Assembly: GCA_963750915.1 (NCBI GenBank)
Contig: CAVVSF010000009.1
Coordinates: forward strand, 744,001-808,000
Source of the DNA: DATBJJ01 sp963750915
GTDB lineage: Bacteria > Acidobacteriota > Vicinamibacteria > Vicinamibacterales > 2-12-FULL-66-21
DNA length: 64,000 bases
Direction: 5' to 3'
Shown here: positions 1-10,095 of the stretch, one piece after another
Layout: the number at the start of each line of letters is the position of its first letter
Numbering within the stretch: the stretch's first letter is position 1
Translations under genes and position numbers: made by a program
Notes under the pieces: model-generated
What the model was told of the DNA's origin: nothing
Seen by the model: only the letters and a program-made list of their open reading frames with translations
Database searches by the model: none

Positions 1-813
1 GTGGTGATGACCGGCGACGAGGAGTCGGCGGGCGAGCCGCAGGAGGCGGCGCGGGCGGCGCTGGTCGCCGCCGCCAAGGGCGCCGACGTCGCGCTCGGCT
101 TCGAGGACGGCGCCGGCGATCCGAGGACCGCCGTGATCGGCCGGCGCGGCACGACGTCGTGGACGCTGAAGGTCAAGGGCCGGCCGGCGCACTCGTCGCA
201 GGTGTTCCGCGAGGACATCGGCTACGGCGCGATCTTCGAGGCGGCGCGCATCCTGAACGCCTTCCGCGAGACGCTGGCCGGCGAGCCGCACCTGACGTTC
301 AACCCCGGCCTCATCCTCGGCGGCACCGACGTGCAGTTCGATCCGCCGCAGTCCCGCGGCAGCGCCTTCGGCAAGGAGAACGTCATCCCCGAGCACGTCG
401 TCGTCGCCGGCGACTTGCGCGCGCTCTCGAAGGAGCAGTTCGCGCAGGCGCGCGAGCGGATGACCGAGATCGTGCGCAAGGCGCCGCTCGCGCAGACCAG
501 CGCCGAGATCGTTTTCGACGAGGGATATCCGCCCCTGGCGCCGACCGACGGCAACCGGAAGCTGCTCGCGATCTACGACCAGGCCAGCCGCGATGTCGGG
601 GCCGGCCCGGTCGCGGCGGTCGATCCTGATCGCGCCGGCGCGGCCGACGTTTCGTTCGTCGCCGGCCTCGTGCCGATGGTGCTCGATGGCATCGGCCTGA
701 TGGGCGACGGCGGGCACACCGTCAAGGAGACCGCCGACCTGCGCACGCTGCCGTCGCAGGCCAAGCGCGCCGCGCTCCTGATGTATCGAGTTGGGCTGAA
801 CAACGACAAGTAG
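1..813 (+). CDS. M20-family metallopeptidase, C-terminal part (5' end outside window)
   Basis: Zinc-dependent amidohydrolase or carboxypeptidase of the M20/M25/M40 family. The visible 270 residues start at the catalytic TGDEES motif (residues 4-9), whose first Glu is the general base in this family. They continue through the small dimerisation domain with GRPAHSSQ (about 60-67) and end with the metal-ligand region GDGGHTVKE (His near 239). Complete family members run about 400-480 residues, so 150-200 residues with the first metal ligands lie upstream of base 1. The frame is open to the first base and I see no convincing start. Substrate cannot be told. It is followed by a short array of 8-nt repeats. 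Confidence 0.88.
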   Translation: MVMTGDEESAGEPQEAARAALVAAAKGADVALGFEDGAGDPRTAVIGRRGTTSWTLKVKGRPAHSSQVFREDIGYGAIFEAARILNAFRETLAGEPHLTFNPGLILGGTDVQFDPPQSRGSAFGKENVIPEHVVVAGDLRALSKEQFAQARERMTEIVRKAPLAQTSAEIVFDEGYPPLAPTDGNRKLLAIYDQASRDVGAGPVAAVDPDRAGAADVSFVAGLVPMVLDGIGLMGDGGHTVKETADLRTLPSQAKRAALLMYRVGLNNDK

Positions 814-814
814 T

Positions 815-854
815 CGGTTGTCCGGTTGTCCGGTCGTGCGGTTGTCCGGTCGCG
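815..854. repeat. Five degenerate 8-nt repeats (CGGTTGTC-like)
   Basis: Units at 815, 823, 831, 839 and 847 read CGGTTGTC, CGGTTGTC, CGGTCGTG, CGGTTGTC and CGGTCGCG. The array fills the gap between the convergent M20 and VWFA genes. A related four-unit array lies at 28595-28626. Function unknown. Confidence 0.8.
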
Positions 855-904
855 CGTAAGCGCGACCTCGCCGAAGCGCGAAGCGCGAAGGCGGGGCGAA
901 CTAA

Positions 905-1819
905 CTAACTCTTCACGCGCGAGAGGCCGACGTAGCCGTTCCTGGCCCGCACCCGGTGGCCGGGCAGCGTCACGCGGACGCGGATGCTGTGATACTTGCC
1001 GTCGGTCGCGCGCGGCGAAGGGTAGGCCATCACGTACTGGCTGTTGAGCTCCTCGGCGATCCGCGCCGTCGCCGCCTGCAGGCCCTCCATGTCACGGACC
1101 ACCTCGGTGCGGCCGCCGCTCTGCCCCGTGATCTCGCTCAACGCGGTTTCGTTGACGCGGGTGTTGATCACCTGCCGCGTCGGCGAATCGATGGCGACGG
1201 CGTAGACGAACGCGTCGCTGCGCAGCAGCGCCTTGCGGACCTCGCCGACGGATGCGTCGCTGGCGGTATCGGCGCCGTCGGAGATCACGAGCAGTGCCGC
1301 CCGCTCCTTGGTGCGCCGCGCGATCATCGGCAGCGCGCCGATCACGGCGTCGTAGATCGCGGTGCCGCCAGACGGCTTCAAGCCGGCCAGCGCCTCGCGG
1401 ACTTCGCCCGGCGTGCTCGTCCACCGCGACACGATGTGAGGATAGTGATTGAACGCGAGCACGAACGACTCGTCGGACGTGTCGAGCAGCTCGAAGAGGA
1501 AGCGTTCGACGACGGTCCGCGCGTCGACGATCCTCGCCCCGAACATGCTGTCGCTGACGTCGAGCAGCAGGCCGAGCCCGACCGGGACGCGCTGGTTGGT
1601 GAACTGGGTGATCGTCTGGCGCTCGCCGTCCTCGTAGACCTCGAACGCCTCCTTTGTCAGGCCGGTGACCAGCTTGCCGTCGGCATCCACCACCGTCGCC
1701 GTCACGGTGACGACGTCGACGCCGGAGCGCAGCACCTGGTTGCTCTGGACGACCTGTCCGGGCGAGGGCGGGGCCACCGCGAGGACGGCCACGACCAGGG
1801 CCAATCGCAGCACTGTCAC
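905..1819 (-). CDS. Secreted VWFA-domain protein, acidobacterial type
   Basis: About 304 residues if it starts at the GTG at 1819. The frame stays open upstream, but the signal-like stretch (TVLRLALVVAVLAVA) begins there. An acidobacterial VWFA-related region (TIGR03436 type, VTATVVDADGKLVTGLTKEA) precedes a von Willebrand A domain with the MIDAS start DVSDSM. The family is exported and thought to bind ligands in a metal-dependent way; the partner is unknown. A TAGGAT box lies 7 nt upstream of the GTG, so the message may be leaderless. The upstream extension would run antisense into the beginning of the metzincin gene, which argues for the shorter start. Confidence 0.87.
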   Translation of the reverse strand: MTVLRLALVVAVLAVAPPSPGQVVQSNQVLRSGVDVVTVTATVVDADGKLVTGLTKEAFEVYEDGERQTITQFTNQRVPVGLGLLLDVSDSMFGARIVDARTVVERFLFELLDTSDESFVLAFNHYPHIVSRWTSTPGEVREALAGLKPSGGTAIYDAVIGALPMIARRTKERAALLVISDGADTASDASVGEVRKALLRSDAFVYAVAIDSPTRQVINTRVNETALSEITGQSGGRTEVVRDMEGLQAATARIAEELNSQYVMAYPSPRATDGKYHSIRVRVTLPGHRVRARNGYVGLSRVKS

Positions 1820-1977
1820 AAGCCCTATCCTAATCCCTTCGCCGGCAAACCACGAGCCGGCTGCCGGCCCCCAGTTGCAAATTCGTGGGCTGCTTGCAGA
1901 ACGGTAATGCGTCGTCCCGCCGCTGTGCCGAATCACCGGGATTTCCGGCCTGCATGACGTTTGCACCCGCCGCGGGC

Positions 1978-2970
1978 ATGCGATTCCTCACATTTGCCGT
2001 GCTGCTGCTCCCGATCGCGGCCGGCTGCTCGAAGTCGCCGACGGAGCCGTCGGCCACGCCGAATCCTGGCGTCCTGCAGGGGCAGACCGTCAACGCGACG
2101 GACGGCTCGCCGGTGCCCAACCTGACGATCCGCATCGGCGAACGGCAGTTCACGAGCGACGGCAACGGCGCCTTCCAGATCGACCTCGGCGGCAGCGGCT
2201 CCTACCGCGCCGTCGTCCGCGGCAGCGCCGTGGTCGAGCGCGAGACCCGGGTATCGCTCCCGGCGTCCGGACCGATGCTGCTGTCGCTCATTCCGTCGAG
2301 CTTCGACATGGTGGCGTTCGACGAGATGTTCCGCGGCCTGAACAGCCGTCTCCAGCGCTGGACGTCGCGGCCATCGCTCGTCGTCCTCGGCTCGGTGATG
2401 GACTACCGCGGCGCCGGGCAGTCGTACGAGGCGACGGGCGAGGCGATGAGCGACGAAGAAGTCGAATTGATGGTGGCCCACCTCACCGAAGGGCTCGGCG
2501 TGCTCACCGGCAACACCTTCATCACCTTCGCCTCGGTCGAGGTCGAGCGGCCGGCGGCGGGGACGCGCGTCGAGACGATTCGGGCCGGCAAGATCGTGGT
2601 CGGGCGCTACCACGGCATCACCACCTTTGCGCGAACGATCGGCTACGGGCAGTGGGCGGAGACGCCGGATGGAGCGATCGTCAGCGGCGCGATGTATCTC
2701 GATCGGGAGTTCGATCGCAACGACTCGCGCCGGCGCCTGCTGCGAATCCACGAGCTCGGGCATGCCCTGGGGTTCCAGCATGTCGAGAGCCGGCCGTCGA
2801 TCATGAACCCGGCGATTGGCCCGGAGGTCAACGATTTCGATCGCGGCGGCGCCCGGATCGCGTTCCAGCGTCCGATCGGCAACCACGCGCCGGACGTCGA
2901 CCCCTCGACCGGCCTGTTCGGCGCCTCGACGGGCCAGTGGAAGGTGTCGGCGCCGACGATCTGCCGGTAA
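1978..2970 (+). CDS. Putative lipoprotein metzincin metalloprotease
   Basis: 330 residues. From the ATG at 1978 the protein has a lipoprotein signal ending in LLPIAAGC, a small carboxypeptidase-regulatory-like beta domain (about 35-90), and a C-terminal zinc site HELGHALGFQH. This is the HExxHxxGxxH metzincin signature, followed about 10 residues later by SIMNP, a plausible Met-turn. It should be a membrane-anchored metalloprotease of the periplasm or cell surface. An in-frame ATG at 1954 would spoil the signal peptide. I cannot assign a substrate or a named peptidase family beyond metzincin. Confidence 0.83.
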   Translation: MRFLTFAVLLLPIAAGCSKSPTEPSATPNPGVLQGQTVNATDGSPVPNLTIRIGERQFTSDGNGAFQIDLGGSGSYRAVVRGSAVVERETRVSLPASGPMLLSLIPSSFDMVAFDEMFRGLNSRLQRWTSRPSLVVLGSVMDYRGAGQSYEATGEAMSDEEVELMVAHLTEGLGVLTGNTFITFASVEVERPAAGTRVETIRAGKIVVGRYHGITTFARTIGYGQWAETPDGAIVSGAMYLDREFDRNDSRRRLLRIHELGHALGFQHVESRPSIMNPAIGPEVNDFDRGGARIAFQRPIGNHAPDVDPSTGLFGASTGQWKVSAPTICR

Positions 2971-2974
2971 GCGC

Positions 2975-3043
2975 GCGCACCTAACGTGCGCACTGTCGGT
3001 GCTCACGGCAGGTGCTCACGGCAGGTGCGCACGTTAGGTGCGC
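2975..3043. terminator. Large inverted repeat between convergent genes
   Basis: Perfect 19-nt arms at 2975-2993 and 3025-3043 enclose a 31-nt loop that itself holds the direct repeat GTGCTCACGGCAG. It sits between the stops of the metzincin gene (2970) and ADOP permease 1 (3058), so it could end transcription from both sides. No T-tract follows, so this is a structural suggestion only. Confidence 0.55.
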
Positions 3044-3057
3044 CCACTAACGAGGCG

Positions 3058-5675
3058 CTATGCGGGGCGCAGGGCGTTCATCGGGTCGACCGACGCGGCG
3101 CGCAGCGCCGGCAGCAGGCAGGCCAGCGCGGCGACGATCATCAATAGAAACGAGACGATCGCATAGGTGACGCCGTCGGTGGGGGTCACCTCGAACAGCA
3201 GCGTCGAGAAGACGCCGCCGAGGACGATCGCTCCGGCGGCGCCGATCGCCAAACCCTTGAGCGCCAGCGTCATTCCCTCGCGGACCACCATCGATACGAC
3301 ATCGGCCGGCGCGGCGCCGAGCGCCATGCGGACGCCGAACTCCTGGCTGCGCTGGTTGACCGAGAAGGCGATGACGCCGGCGATGCCGGTGGCGGTGATG
3401 ACGAGCGCCAGCGCCGCGAACAAGCCGATCAGCGCCGCTGTCAGGCGCGGCGGCAGTAGCGACGCGGCTCGCGCGTCGGTCAACGGCCGCATCCGGTGAA
3501 TCGGCTGGTTGGGATCGACGGCACGGATCGCCTCGCGCACGAGCGGCGCGATCGCGTCGAGGTCTCGCTCCGATCGAAGCACCCAGTTCGTGGTCACGTA
3601 GGGCAGCTGCGTCATCGGCACGTAGATCTCCGCCACCGGTTCGACGGCCAGCTGCTGGCGGACGCTCGCAACCACGCCGACGATCGTCGCCCAGTCGTCG
3701 TCGCCGTCGGAGATCCGCCGGCCAATCGGGTCGCCGCCGGGAAACAGGCGCTGCGCCAGCAGCTGGTTCATGATGACGACCGTCGGCCCGCCGAGTCTGT
3801 CTTCCGCGGCGAACGCCCGGCCCCTGAGAAAAGGGATCTTCATCGCTTCGAAGTAGCCAGCACTGGCAATCATCAGCGACGCCTGCGGCCCGCGATTGAG
3901 CGGCGGCGGTGGTTCACCTTCGATCGCCAGGTGCGTCAGCGAGGCTCGCGAGTCGTCGAGGAACGGCAGCGTGCCCGAAGCGCCGACGCTCGACACGTCC
4001 GGGAGACTGGCGAGCGCCGCTTCAACCCTGGCCAAGGTACTCGGTGCGGGCGGTCTCCGACCGGTACCGCGAGAAGTCCATATCGAGCTGGAGCGTGAGC
4101 ACGCGCTCAGTGCTGAACCCCGGGTCGACTTCGGCCAGCTTCATCAGGCTGCGCGTCAGCAGCCCGGCGCCTACCAGCAGCATGAACGACGCCGCAACCT
4201 GCGCCACGATCAAGGCCCGCCTGACCCCACCGCGCCGGACAGTGCCCGTCGCCGCGGCGCCCGCCCGGCCCGGCCGCAGGTAACGCGACAGCGCCGGCAA
4301 TAAGTTGCTGAGCAGGCCGGTGAGAAGCGACAGCGTCAGCGTGAACCACAGTACCGACGCGTCGATGCGGATCTCGCTCGCGCGCGGCGTGAACCGCGCG
4401 ACGTAGCTGGCAAGGAGATCCCTGGCGACGACCGACAGCACGAGGCCTGCCAGTCCGCCGGCGAGCGAAAGGATTGCGCTCTCGGTCAGCAGCTGCCGCA
4501 GCAGCCGCCGCCGGCTGGCGCCGAGCGCGGTGCGCAGCGCCAGCTCACGATCCCGCCGCATCGTCCTGGCAACGGCGAGATTCGCGACGCTGGCGACCGA
4601 CGATCAGCAGCACGAACGCCGAAGTGCCGAGGAGCACGACAAGCGTGCTCTCGAAGTTGCGCGTGAACTCCCGCCGCAGCGGCGTCGCGACAATCCGGTG
4701 CCCGGCGTCGGCACGATAGTCCGTCGGATACGCCGTCTGCAGCGCCGCCCCCACCTGCGTCAGGTCGGCGTTCAGGTCCGCCAGGCTGCTGCCGCTTCGG
4801 CGCCGCCCCAGCGCCGACGCCATCCCCGAGCCGCGCCGATCGCGGTTCTCCGGCGACATGCGGAACGGGCAGGATGTCCGCGGCATGTAGACGTCGTTCG
4901 CCTGCGGGTACATCGGCACGTCGGGCAGCACGCCGACGACGGTGTGCGGCCGATCGTTCATCTGGAACACACGGCCGACGACGCCGGGATCGCCGCCGAG
5001 CTCGCGCTGCCAGTAGTCGTAGCTCAGGACGAGCGTTGCCGGAGCGTCGTGCCGATCGTCTTCGGCGCGAAAAGTGCGGCCGAGCAGCGGCTCGAGCCCC
5101 AGTGTCTCGAAGTAATTCGACGACACCACGCCGGTGGCGACGCGCGCCGGCTCGGCGCCGCCCAGCAGGATGAAGTACATCCCGTGGTACTCGCTGAGCG
5201 AGTCGAGCGAGGCACTGAGGCGGCCGATGTCGTCGATGTCGAGCAGCGAGAACCCGGCGTTGTCGTAGCCGCCGCGCGGCTGCTGCATCAGCACGAGGTC
5301 GTCGCCGCGCTCGTAGGGCAGAGGGCTGAGGACGACGGCGTGGACGACGCTGAAGATGGCGCTGTTGGCGCCGATGCCGAGCGCCATCGTGACGAGCACG
5401 GCGGCGGTATAGCCGGCGTGCCGGCGCAGGCCGCGCAGGCCGTAGCGGGCGTCCTGGATGACGGTCTCAATCGTCCGCGTCAGCCAGGTGTCGCGGACAT
5501 CGTCCTTCAGGCGGTCGACGTCGCCGAGCGCCTGGCGGGCGGCGCGGCGGGCACGCTCCGGCGGCATGCCCTGGCGGATGAACTCCGCCGTCTGCATCTC
5601 GAGGTGGAAGCGCAGCTCGGCCTCGAGCTCCCGCTCCATGCGGTTCCGCCGGAAGAGCGAGCGAAGGCGGGTCAC
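3058..5675 (-). CDS. ADOP permease 1 (FtsX/MacB-like), two +1 frameshifts
   Basis: Acidobacterial duplicated orphan permease (TIGR03434 type), about 871 residues once two single-base insertions are removed. It starts at a GTG at 5675 with the typical ADOP prefix (charged, EAELRFHLEMQTAEF), then a first transmembrane helix in MALGIGANSAIFSVVHAVV, a MacB-like periplasmic domain, an FtsX domain, a second periplasmic domain and a final FtsX domain (QRSQEFGVRMALGAAPADV). Reading breaks near 4596, where LLIVGASVANLAVAR would otherwise continue, and near 4034 (EYLARVEAAL). The total length is 3n+2, which fits two +1 events. It lies 31 nt behind padR and probably shares its transcript. The family is assumed to work in export or envelope stress. 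If the shifts are real, this is a pseudogene. Confidence 0.85.
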
Positions 5676-5706
5676 GTTGCAGCTTGTGTCGGCGACGGCG
5701 CCGCGG

Positions 5707-6042
5707 CTACTCCTGGGTCTGGAGGATCCGAGTGACGGCGTCGGTCATCCGCGCCCAGTTCTCGCGCTCCTCGGCGAGCTGCCGCCTGCCGGTACGCGTC
5801 AGCTTGTAGAACTTCGCCTGCCGGTTGTTGTCCGACGCGTCCCACTCGGCGTCGATCCAGCCGGCCTGTTCGAGCCGGTGCAGCGCCGGATAAAGCGATC
5901 CCTGGTTGACGCGCAGGACGTCGCGGGAGACCTGGAGAATCCGCTGCGAGATGCCCCAGCCGTGCATCGGCCCGGGCGCGAGCGTCTGCAGGATCAGCAT
6001 GTCGAGCGTCCCCTGCAGCAGATCCTGTTTCCGTCCCGCCAA
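5707..6042 (-). CDS. PadR-family transcriptional regulator, acidobacterial type
   Basis: About 111 residues. It matches the acidobacterial PadR subfamily (TIGR03433 type): LLQGTLDMLILQTLAPGPMH is followed by a winged helix with NQGSLYPALHRLEQAGWI and a C-terminal dimerisation helix. I chose the TTG at 6042 because the family begins just there and GGAGGGATGC precedes it; the frame continues upstream to 6096 without family similarity. PadR proteins usually repress their own operon and a neighbouring transporter. Here the gene is read before ADOP permease 1 and faces ADOP permease 2 across a symmetric promoter region. Confidence 0.93.
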   Translation of the reverse strand: MAGRKQDLLQGTLDMLILQTLAPGPMHGWGISQRILQVSRDVLRVNQGSLYPALHRLEQAGWIDAEWDASDNNRQAKFYKLTRTGRRQLAEERENWARMTDAVTRILQTQE

Positions 6043-6059
6043 GCATCCCTCCGTAGTCT

Positions 6060-6094
6060 TAAGCCCTAAGCCCTGAGCCCTGAAATCCTGAGCC
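6060..6094. repeat. Heptad repeat TRAGCCC in padR leader
   Basis: Five consecutive units TAAGCCC, TAAGCCC, TGAGCCC, TGAAATCC and TGAGCC lie between the predicted padR promoter and its start codon. This is the same family as the arrays at 30282-30417 and 40496-40537. Confidence 0.75.
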
Positions 6095-6167
6095 ACTGTA
6101 GCGGCGACTCTTGTCGACTGTCAAGAGGAAGCTTCTGTTGACAGTCGACAAGAAGCCTGCATATGCT
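6095..6167. promoter_or_regulatory. Mirrored divergent promoters with shared operator
   Basis: Minus strand (padR): TTGACA at 6124-6119, an 18-nt spacer and TACAGT at 6100-6095. Plus strand (ADOP permease 2): TTGACA at 6138-6143, an 18-nt spacer and TATGCT at 6162-6167. Both -35 boxes begin the same 16-mer, TTGACAGTCGACAAGA, so the two promoters are mirror images about a 13-nt centre (6125-6137). The 16-mer covers the -35 box and early spacer, where a bound repressor would block RNA polymerase. The adjacent padR gene is the obvious candidate regulator. Confidence 0.75.
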
Positions 6168-6169
6168 CA

Positions 6170-6184
6170 TGTCGACAATCGACA
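6170..6184. promoter_or_regulatory. Third operator-like dyad TGTCGA-CAA-TCGACA
   Basis: A perfect dyad with 6-nt arms and a 3-nt centre, just downstream of the plus-strand -10 box. It shares the TCGACA core with the two mirrored sites. A PadR dimer bound here would add a road-block to ADOP permease 2 transcription. Confidence 0.6.
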
Positions 6185-6229
6185 AGACGCCAGGTCGCGC
6201 CTGCGGCCGCGCTCGCGAAAGGCTGGAAC

Positions 6230-8654
6230 ATGGAGACTCTCCGCCAGGATGTCCGCACCGCCCTCAGGGGCTTCGGCCGGCACCGCGGCTTCGCCGCCGC
6301 CGTGATCATGACGATGGCGCTTGGCATCGGCGCCAACACCGCGATCTTCAGCGTCGTCCACGCGGTGATGCTGCGGCCGCTCCCATACGCCGACGGCGAC
6401 GCCCTCGTGATCCTCCGTCAGCAGCGGCCGCTCGCCGGCGTCACGGCACAGGGATTCTCGCCGCTCGAGATGGATGACTACCGGCAGCAGTCGAAGACCC
6501 TCGAGGCGATCGTCGAGTACCACAACATGTGGTTCATCCTCCTCGGCCGCGGTGAGCCCGAGCGGGTCCAGACCGGCGTCGTCTCGTGGAACTACTTCGA
6601 TCTCTTCGGCGTCCGGCCGCTGGCGGGGCGGACCTTCCGCGCCGACGACGACAAGCACGGCGCGGACGCAGTGCTGCTTTTGAGCTACAGCTACTGGCGC
6701 AGCCGCTTCGGCGGCGATCCCGGCGTCGTCGGCCAGGTCTTCGAGATGAACGACCGGCCGCACACCGTGATCGGCGTGCTGCCGCCGATGCCGCAGTTCC
6801 CGGACGAGAACGACGTCTACATGCCGGTGTCGGCCTGCCCCTTCCGGTCCGCCGAGTCCGTCCGCACGAATCGCAACGCGCGCATGGTCCAGGCGTTCGG
6901 CCGGATGCGGGCGGGATCGGCGCTCGAGTCATCCGTCGCCGATCTCGCGATGGTGGCGTCGAACATGCAGCAGTCGTACCCCGAGAACTATCCTGCCAGC
7001 GCCGGCTTCACCGCGACCGCGCTGTCGCTGCGCGACGAATTGACGCGCGCCTTCCGGCCGACGCTGTTGATGCTGCTCGGCGCGGCCGGGTTCCTCCTCC
7101 TGATCGTCTGCGCCAGCGTCGCCAACCTGATGCTGGCGAGGCTCCTCAAGCGCGAGCGGGAGCTGGCCATCAGGATGTCGCTCGGCGCCAGCCGCTGGCG
7201 CATCGTCCGCCAGCTGCTGGCGGAGAGCACGCTGCTGGCCTTCGCGGGAGGAACGGTGGGGCTGTTCCTCGCGTGGGTTTCACTCGACCTGCTGGTCGCG
7301 CTGGCCGAGCAGTTCACGACACGGTCGCACGAGATCTCCCTCAACCCGACGGTGCTGCTGTTCACGCTCGCCATGGCGACGCTGACCGGCATCCTGGTCG
7401 GCGCGCTGCCGGCGCTGCCGGGGCGCGGCAGCCTGGGGTCGGCGATTCAGGAGGGCGGACGCACCGTATCAGGCGGCCGCGGGAAGCTGCGGGCTGCCCT
7501 GATCGTGGCGCAGGTGGCGGTGTCCTTCGTCCTCCTGATTGGCGCCGGCCTCATGCTCCGCAGCCTGTGGCAGCTGCAGTCGGTCGACGCCGGCATCCGG
7601 ACCGACAGCGTCATCACGATGCGAGTCGCTCTCAACTTCTCGAAGTACACGAATGCCGCCCTGCGTCAGCAGTTCGCGTCGTCGCTGATCTCGCGCGTGC
7701 GCGAGCTTCCCGGGGTGCGCTCGGCTGGCGCCGCCGGGACGTTCCCGATGAACGAAGGGGGCAGCTTCACTGCCGGCGTCCGCATTCAGGGGCAACCCGA
7801 GGTCGAGGCGGCGCGGCTGCCGCGGGCGCAGATCAACGCCGTCTCGCCCGGCTACTTCCAGACCGTCGGCATTCCGCTGCTGCGGGGCCGGCTGATCGAG
7901 GACCGTGACCTCGCGGATCGCGAGCCGGTCGCAGTCATCAGCGACTCGATGGCGCGGCAGTTCTTCGCCAGTGCGGAGCCGCTCGGGGCCCGCCTCTCGA
8001 CCAACAACGGCCAGCAGTGGATCACGATCGTCGGCGTTGTCGGCGATGTGCGCGACAGCCTCGACGCCGCGCCGGCGGCGGCGTTCTATCGCCCGCTGGA
8101 CCAGGCGCCGCTCCTGACCGTGATGTTCCTGGCGCGAACCTCTGGCGACCCGTCGGCGCTGGCGCCGATGATGCGCCAGGCAGTGCACGCGATCGACGCG
8201 CAGCAGCCGGCGGATCAGTTCCGGACGCTGGACCAGGTCCGCGCCGCGTCGCTCGCGGCGCCGCGGTTGACGGCGACGCTGATCGGTGTGTTTGCCGTCA
8301 TCGCCCTGGTGATCACGGCGATCGGACTCGCCGGCGTCATCGCCTTCTCGGTCAACCAGAGGGCGCAGGAGTTCGGCGTCCGCCTCGCCCTCGGCGCGAC
8401 GAGGGGAGCGGTGCTCGCGCTCGTGCTGTTGGTACGGGGCGCGGCTCGTGCTGATCGGCCTCGCGATCGGCGCCGCGGCGGCGCTGGCGCTGTCCGGCAG
8501 CGTCAAGACCCTGCTCTTCGAAACCGCGACCACGGACGCGCCGACATATATCGCGGTCGGTATTCTGCTGGCCGCCGTCGCGCTGGCCGCGTGCCTGATG
8601 CCGGCCCGCCGCGCCGCGGCGACCAACCCGCTGGTCGTCCTGAAGGGAAACTGA
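6230..8654 (+). CDS. ADOP permease 2 (FtsX/MacB-like), one +1 frameshift
   Basis: About 807 residues after correcting one inserted T near 8429, which restores LALVLWYGARLVLIGLAIG; as written the frame runs on to 8767. It begins METLRQDVRTALRG, without the charged prefix of permease 1, then has the first helix (TMALGIGANTAIFSVVHAVM), a MacB-type periplasmic domain, FtsX domain 1 (RERELAIRMSLGASRWRIVR), a second periplasmic domain and FtsX domain 2 ending in MPARRAAATNPLVVLKGN. It is closely related to permease 1 across the divergent promoter, so the pair is probably a local duplication under one PadR. No ATPase gene is adjacent. Confidence 0.88.
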
Positions 8655-8715
8655 AAAAGGCATCCACTGGTCAACGCCACCCCCGCCGCGCTATCGTTCA
8701 GGCAGGAGGCGGCGG

Positions 8716-9270
8716 ATGGCCAGCGGGGATCTTCGCGAGACGCTCGAGCGGAACGCCCGGGCGGTGACACTGCGTCCCTCAATCGGACAGCACACGTCGC
8801 GGACTCGCGTCCGGCTCGAGCCAGGGCTCGCCTGCACCATCTCCGACGGGCAGTGGACCCTGACGGCCGGCGTCGGGGAGAAGTCCGGCGGCAGCAACGC
8901 CGGCCCGAGTCCCGGCGTCCTCGGCCGCGGCGCGCTCGGCTCATGTCTTGCCGTGGGTTACGCCGGCTGGGCGGCGCGGCTCGGCGTCGAGATCGACAGC
9001 CTCGAGGTCGTGGTTGAAGCCGACTACGACACGCGCGGCGAGCTCGGCGCCAGCGACGACGTGATTCCGGGATACCTGCAGGTCCGCTACATCGTGCATG
9101 TCGCCAGCCGCGCGGCGGCGGCCGACGTCCAGCGCGTCCTCGACACCGCCGACAAGTACAGTCCGTATCGCGACATCTTCTTGCGCGCCAACGACGTCAG
9201 GCGCGAGGTGCATATCACCACCCTGGCCCCGGCTGACGCAGCCTCGGAACACCTCGGGCAGGGAGGATAG
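8716..9270 (+). CDS. OsmC-family protein
   Basis: 184 residues with AGGAGG at 8704-8709, 6 nt before the ATG. The OsmC/Ohr core is seen in GPSPGVLGRGALGSCLAVGY, which carries the conserved peroxidatic-type Cys, and in the beta-strand region IDSLEVVVEADYDTRGELG. The second conserved Cys of true OsmC/Ohr peroxidases is not obvious: the equivalent region reads VQRVLDTADKYSPYRDIFLR. It may therefore be a one-Cys OsmC-like protein and not a classical peroxiredoxin. It is followed after 8 nt by the methyltransferase gene, so the two are probably co-transcribed. Confidence 0.83.
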   Translation: MASGDLRETLERNARAVTLRPSIGQHTSRTRVRLEPGLACTISDGQWTLTAGVGEKSGGSNAGPSPGVLGRGALGSCLAVGYAGWAARLGVEIDSLEVVVEADYDTRGELGASDDVIPGYLQVRYIVHVASRAAAADVQRVLDTADKYSPYRDIFLRANDVRREVHITTLAPADAASEHLGQGG

Positions 9271-9278
9271 GCCGCGCC

Positions 9279-10095
9279 ATGGACGCGAAACTGCAGCGGC
9301 GCGTACAGAGGTACGGCTGGGACAAGGCGGAACCCTACTACGAGCGGTACTGGCAGGCGCAGCTCGCGCCGGCGCGCGACCGGCTGCTGGCTATGGCAGC
9401 GCTGACGGCAGGGGAGCGCGTGCTGGACGTCGCCTGCGGCACCGGTCTCGTGACGTTTCCCGCCGCGGAAGCTGTCGGCGACGGCGGGTCGGTGAGCGCG
9501 GTCGACATTTCCGCGGCGATGGCCGAGCGCGTGACCGCGGACGCGGCACGCCGGTCGTTGAAGCAGGTCCAGTCAGCGCGCATGGAGGCAGAAGCGCTCG
9601 ATTTCCCTGACCGTCATTTCGACGTCGTGCTCTGCGCGCTCGGCCTGATGTACGTGCCCGATCCGCCGCGCGCGTTCCGGGAGATGCGGCGCGTGCTGCG
9701 CGACGGCGGCCGCGCCGTCGCCTCGGTCTGGGGCGCGCGCGCCCGCTGCGGCTGGGCCGACATCTTTCCAATCGTCGAGTCGCGGGTGGCGTCGGATGTC
9801 TGTCCGATGTTCTTCGGCCTCGGTGCCGGCGACACGCTGGCATCGACGATGGCGGCGGCCGGCTTTGCCGACGTCCGCACCGAACGCGTCACGACGACGC
9901 TCGAGTACGACAGCGCCAGAGGCGGCGTGCGGCGCCGCCTTCGCCGGCGGTCCGGTCGCCCTCGCCTACTCGCGCTTCGACGCCGCCATGCGCGGCGAGG
10001 CGCATGCCGAGTACCTGGCATCGATTCAGCGCTACGAAGACGGCGGCGGCTACGCCATCCCCGGCGAGTTCGTCATCGCGTGGGGCCGGAAATGA
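9279..10095 (+). CDS. Class I SAM-dependent methyltransferase, one +1 frameshift
   Basis: About 271 residues after removing one base near 9918 (reading DSAEAACGAAFAGGPVAL across the join); the gene length is 3n+1. Motif I is VLDVACGTGLVTFPAA (about residues 48-63), with an acidic VSAVDIS after it and the later motif FDVVLCALGLMYVPDPPRAF, as in UbiE/Methyltransf_11 proteins. The C-terminus IPGEFVIAWGRK ends at 10095 and overlaps the AraC start by 4 nt (ATGA), which confirms the corrected frame. Substrate unknown. If the shift is ignored, the gene appears falsely fused to the regulator. Confidence 0.82.

Noticed and set aside
956..1957. 333-codon plus-strand frame opposite the VWFA gene
   Set aside because: Same GC-driven artefact: Arg/Asp/His-rich, no signal peptide, no ribosome-binding site and no family pattern. 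The frames at 4530-5735 and 16226-17530 were rejected for the same reason.
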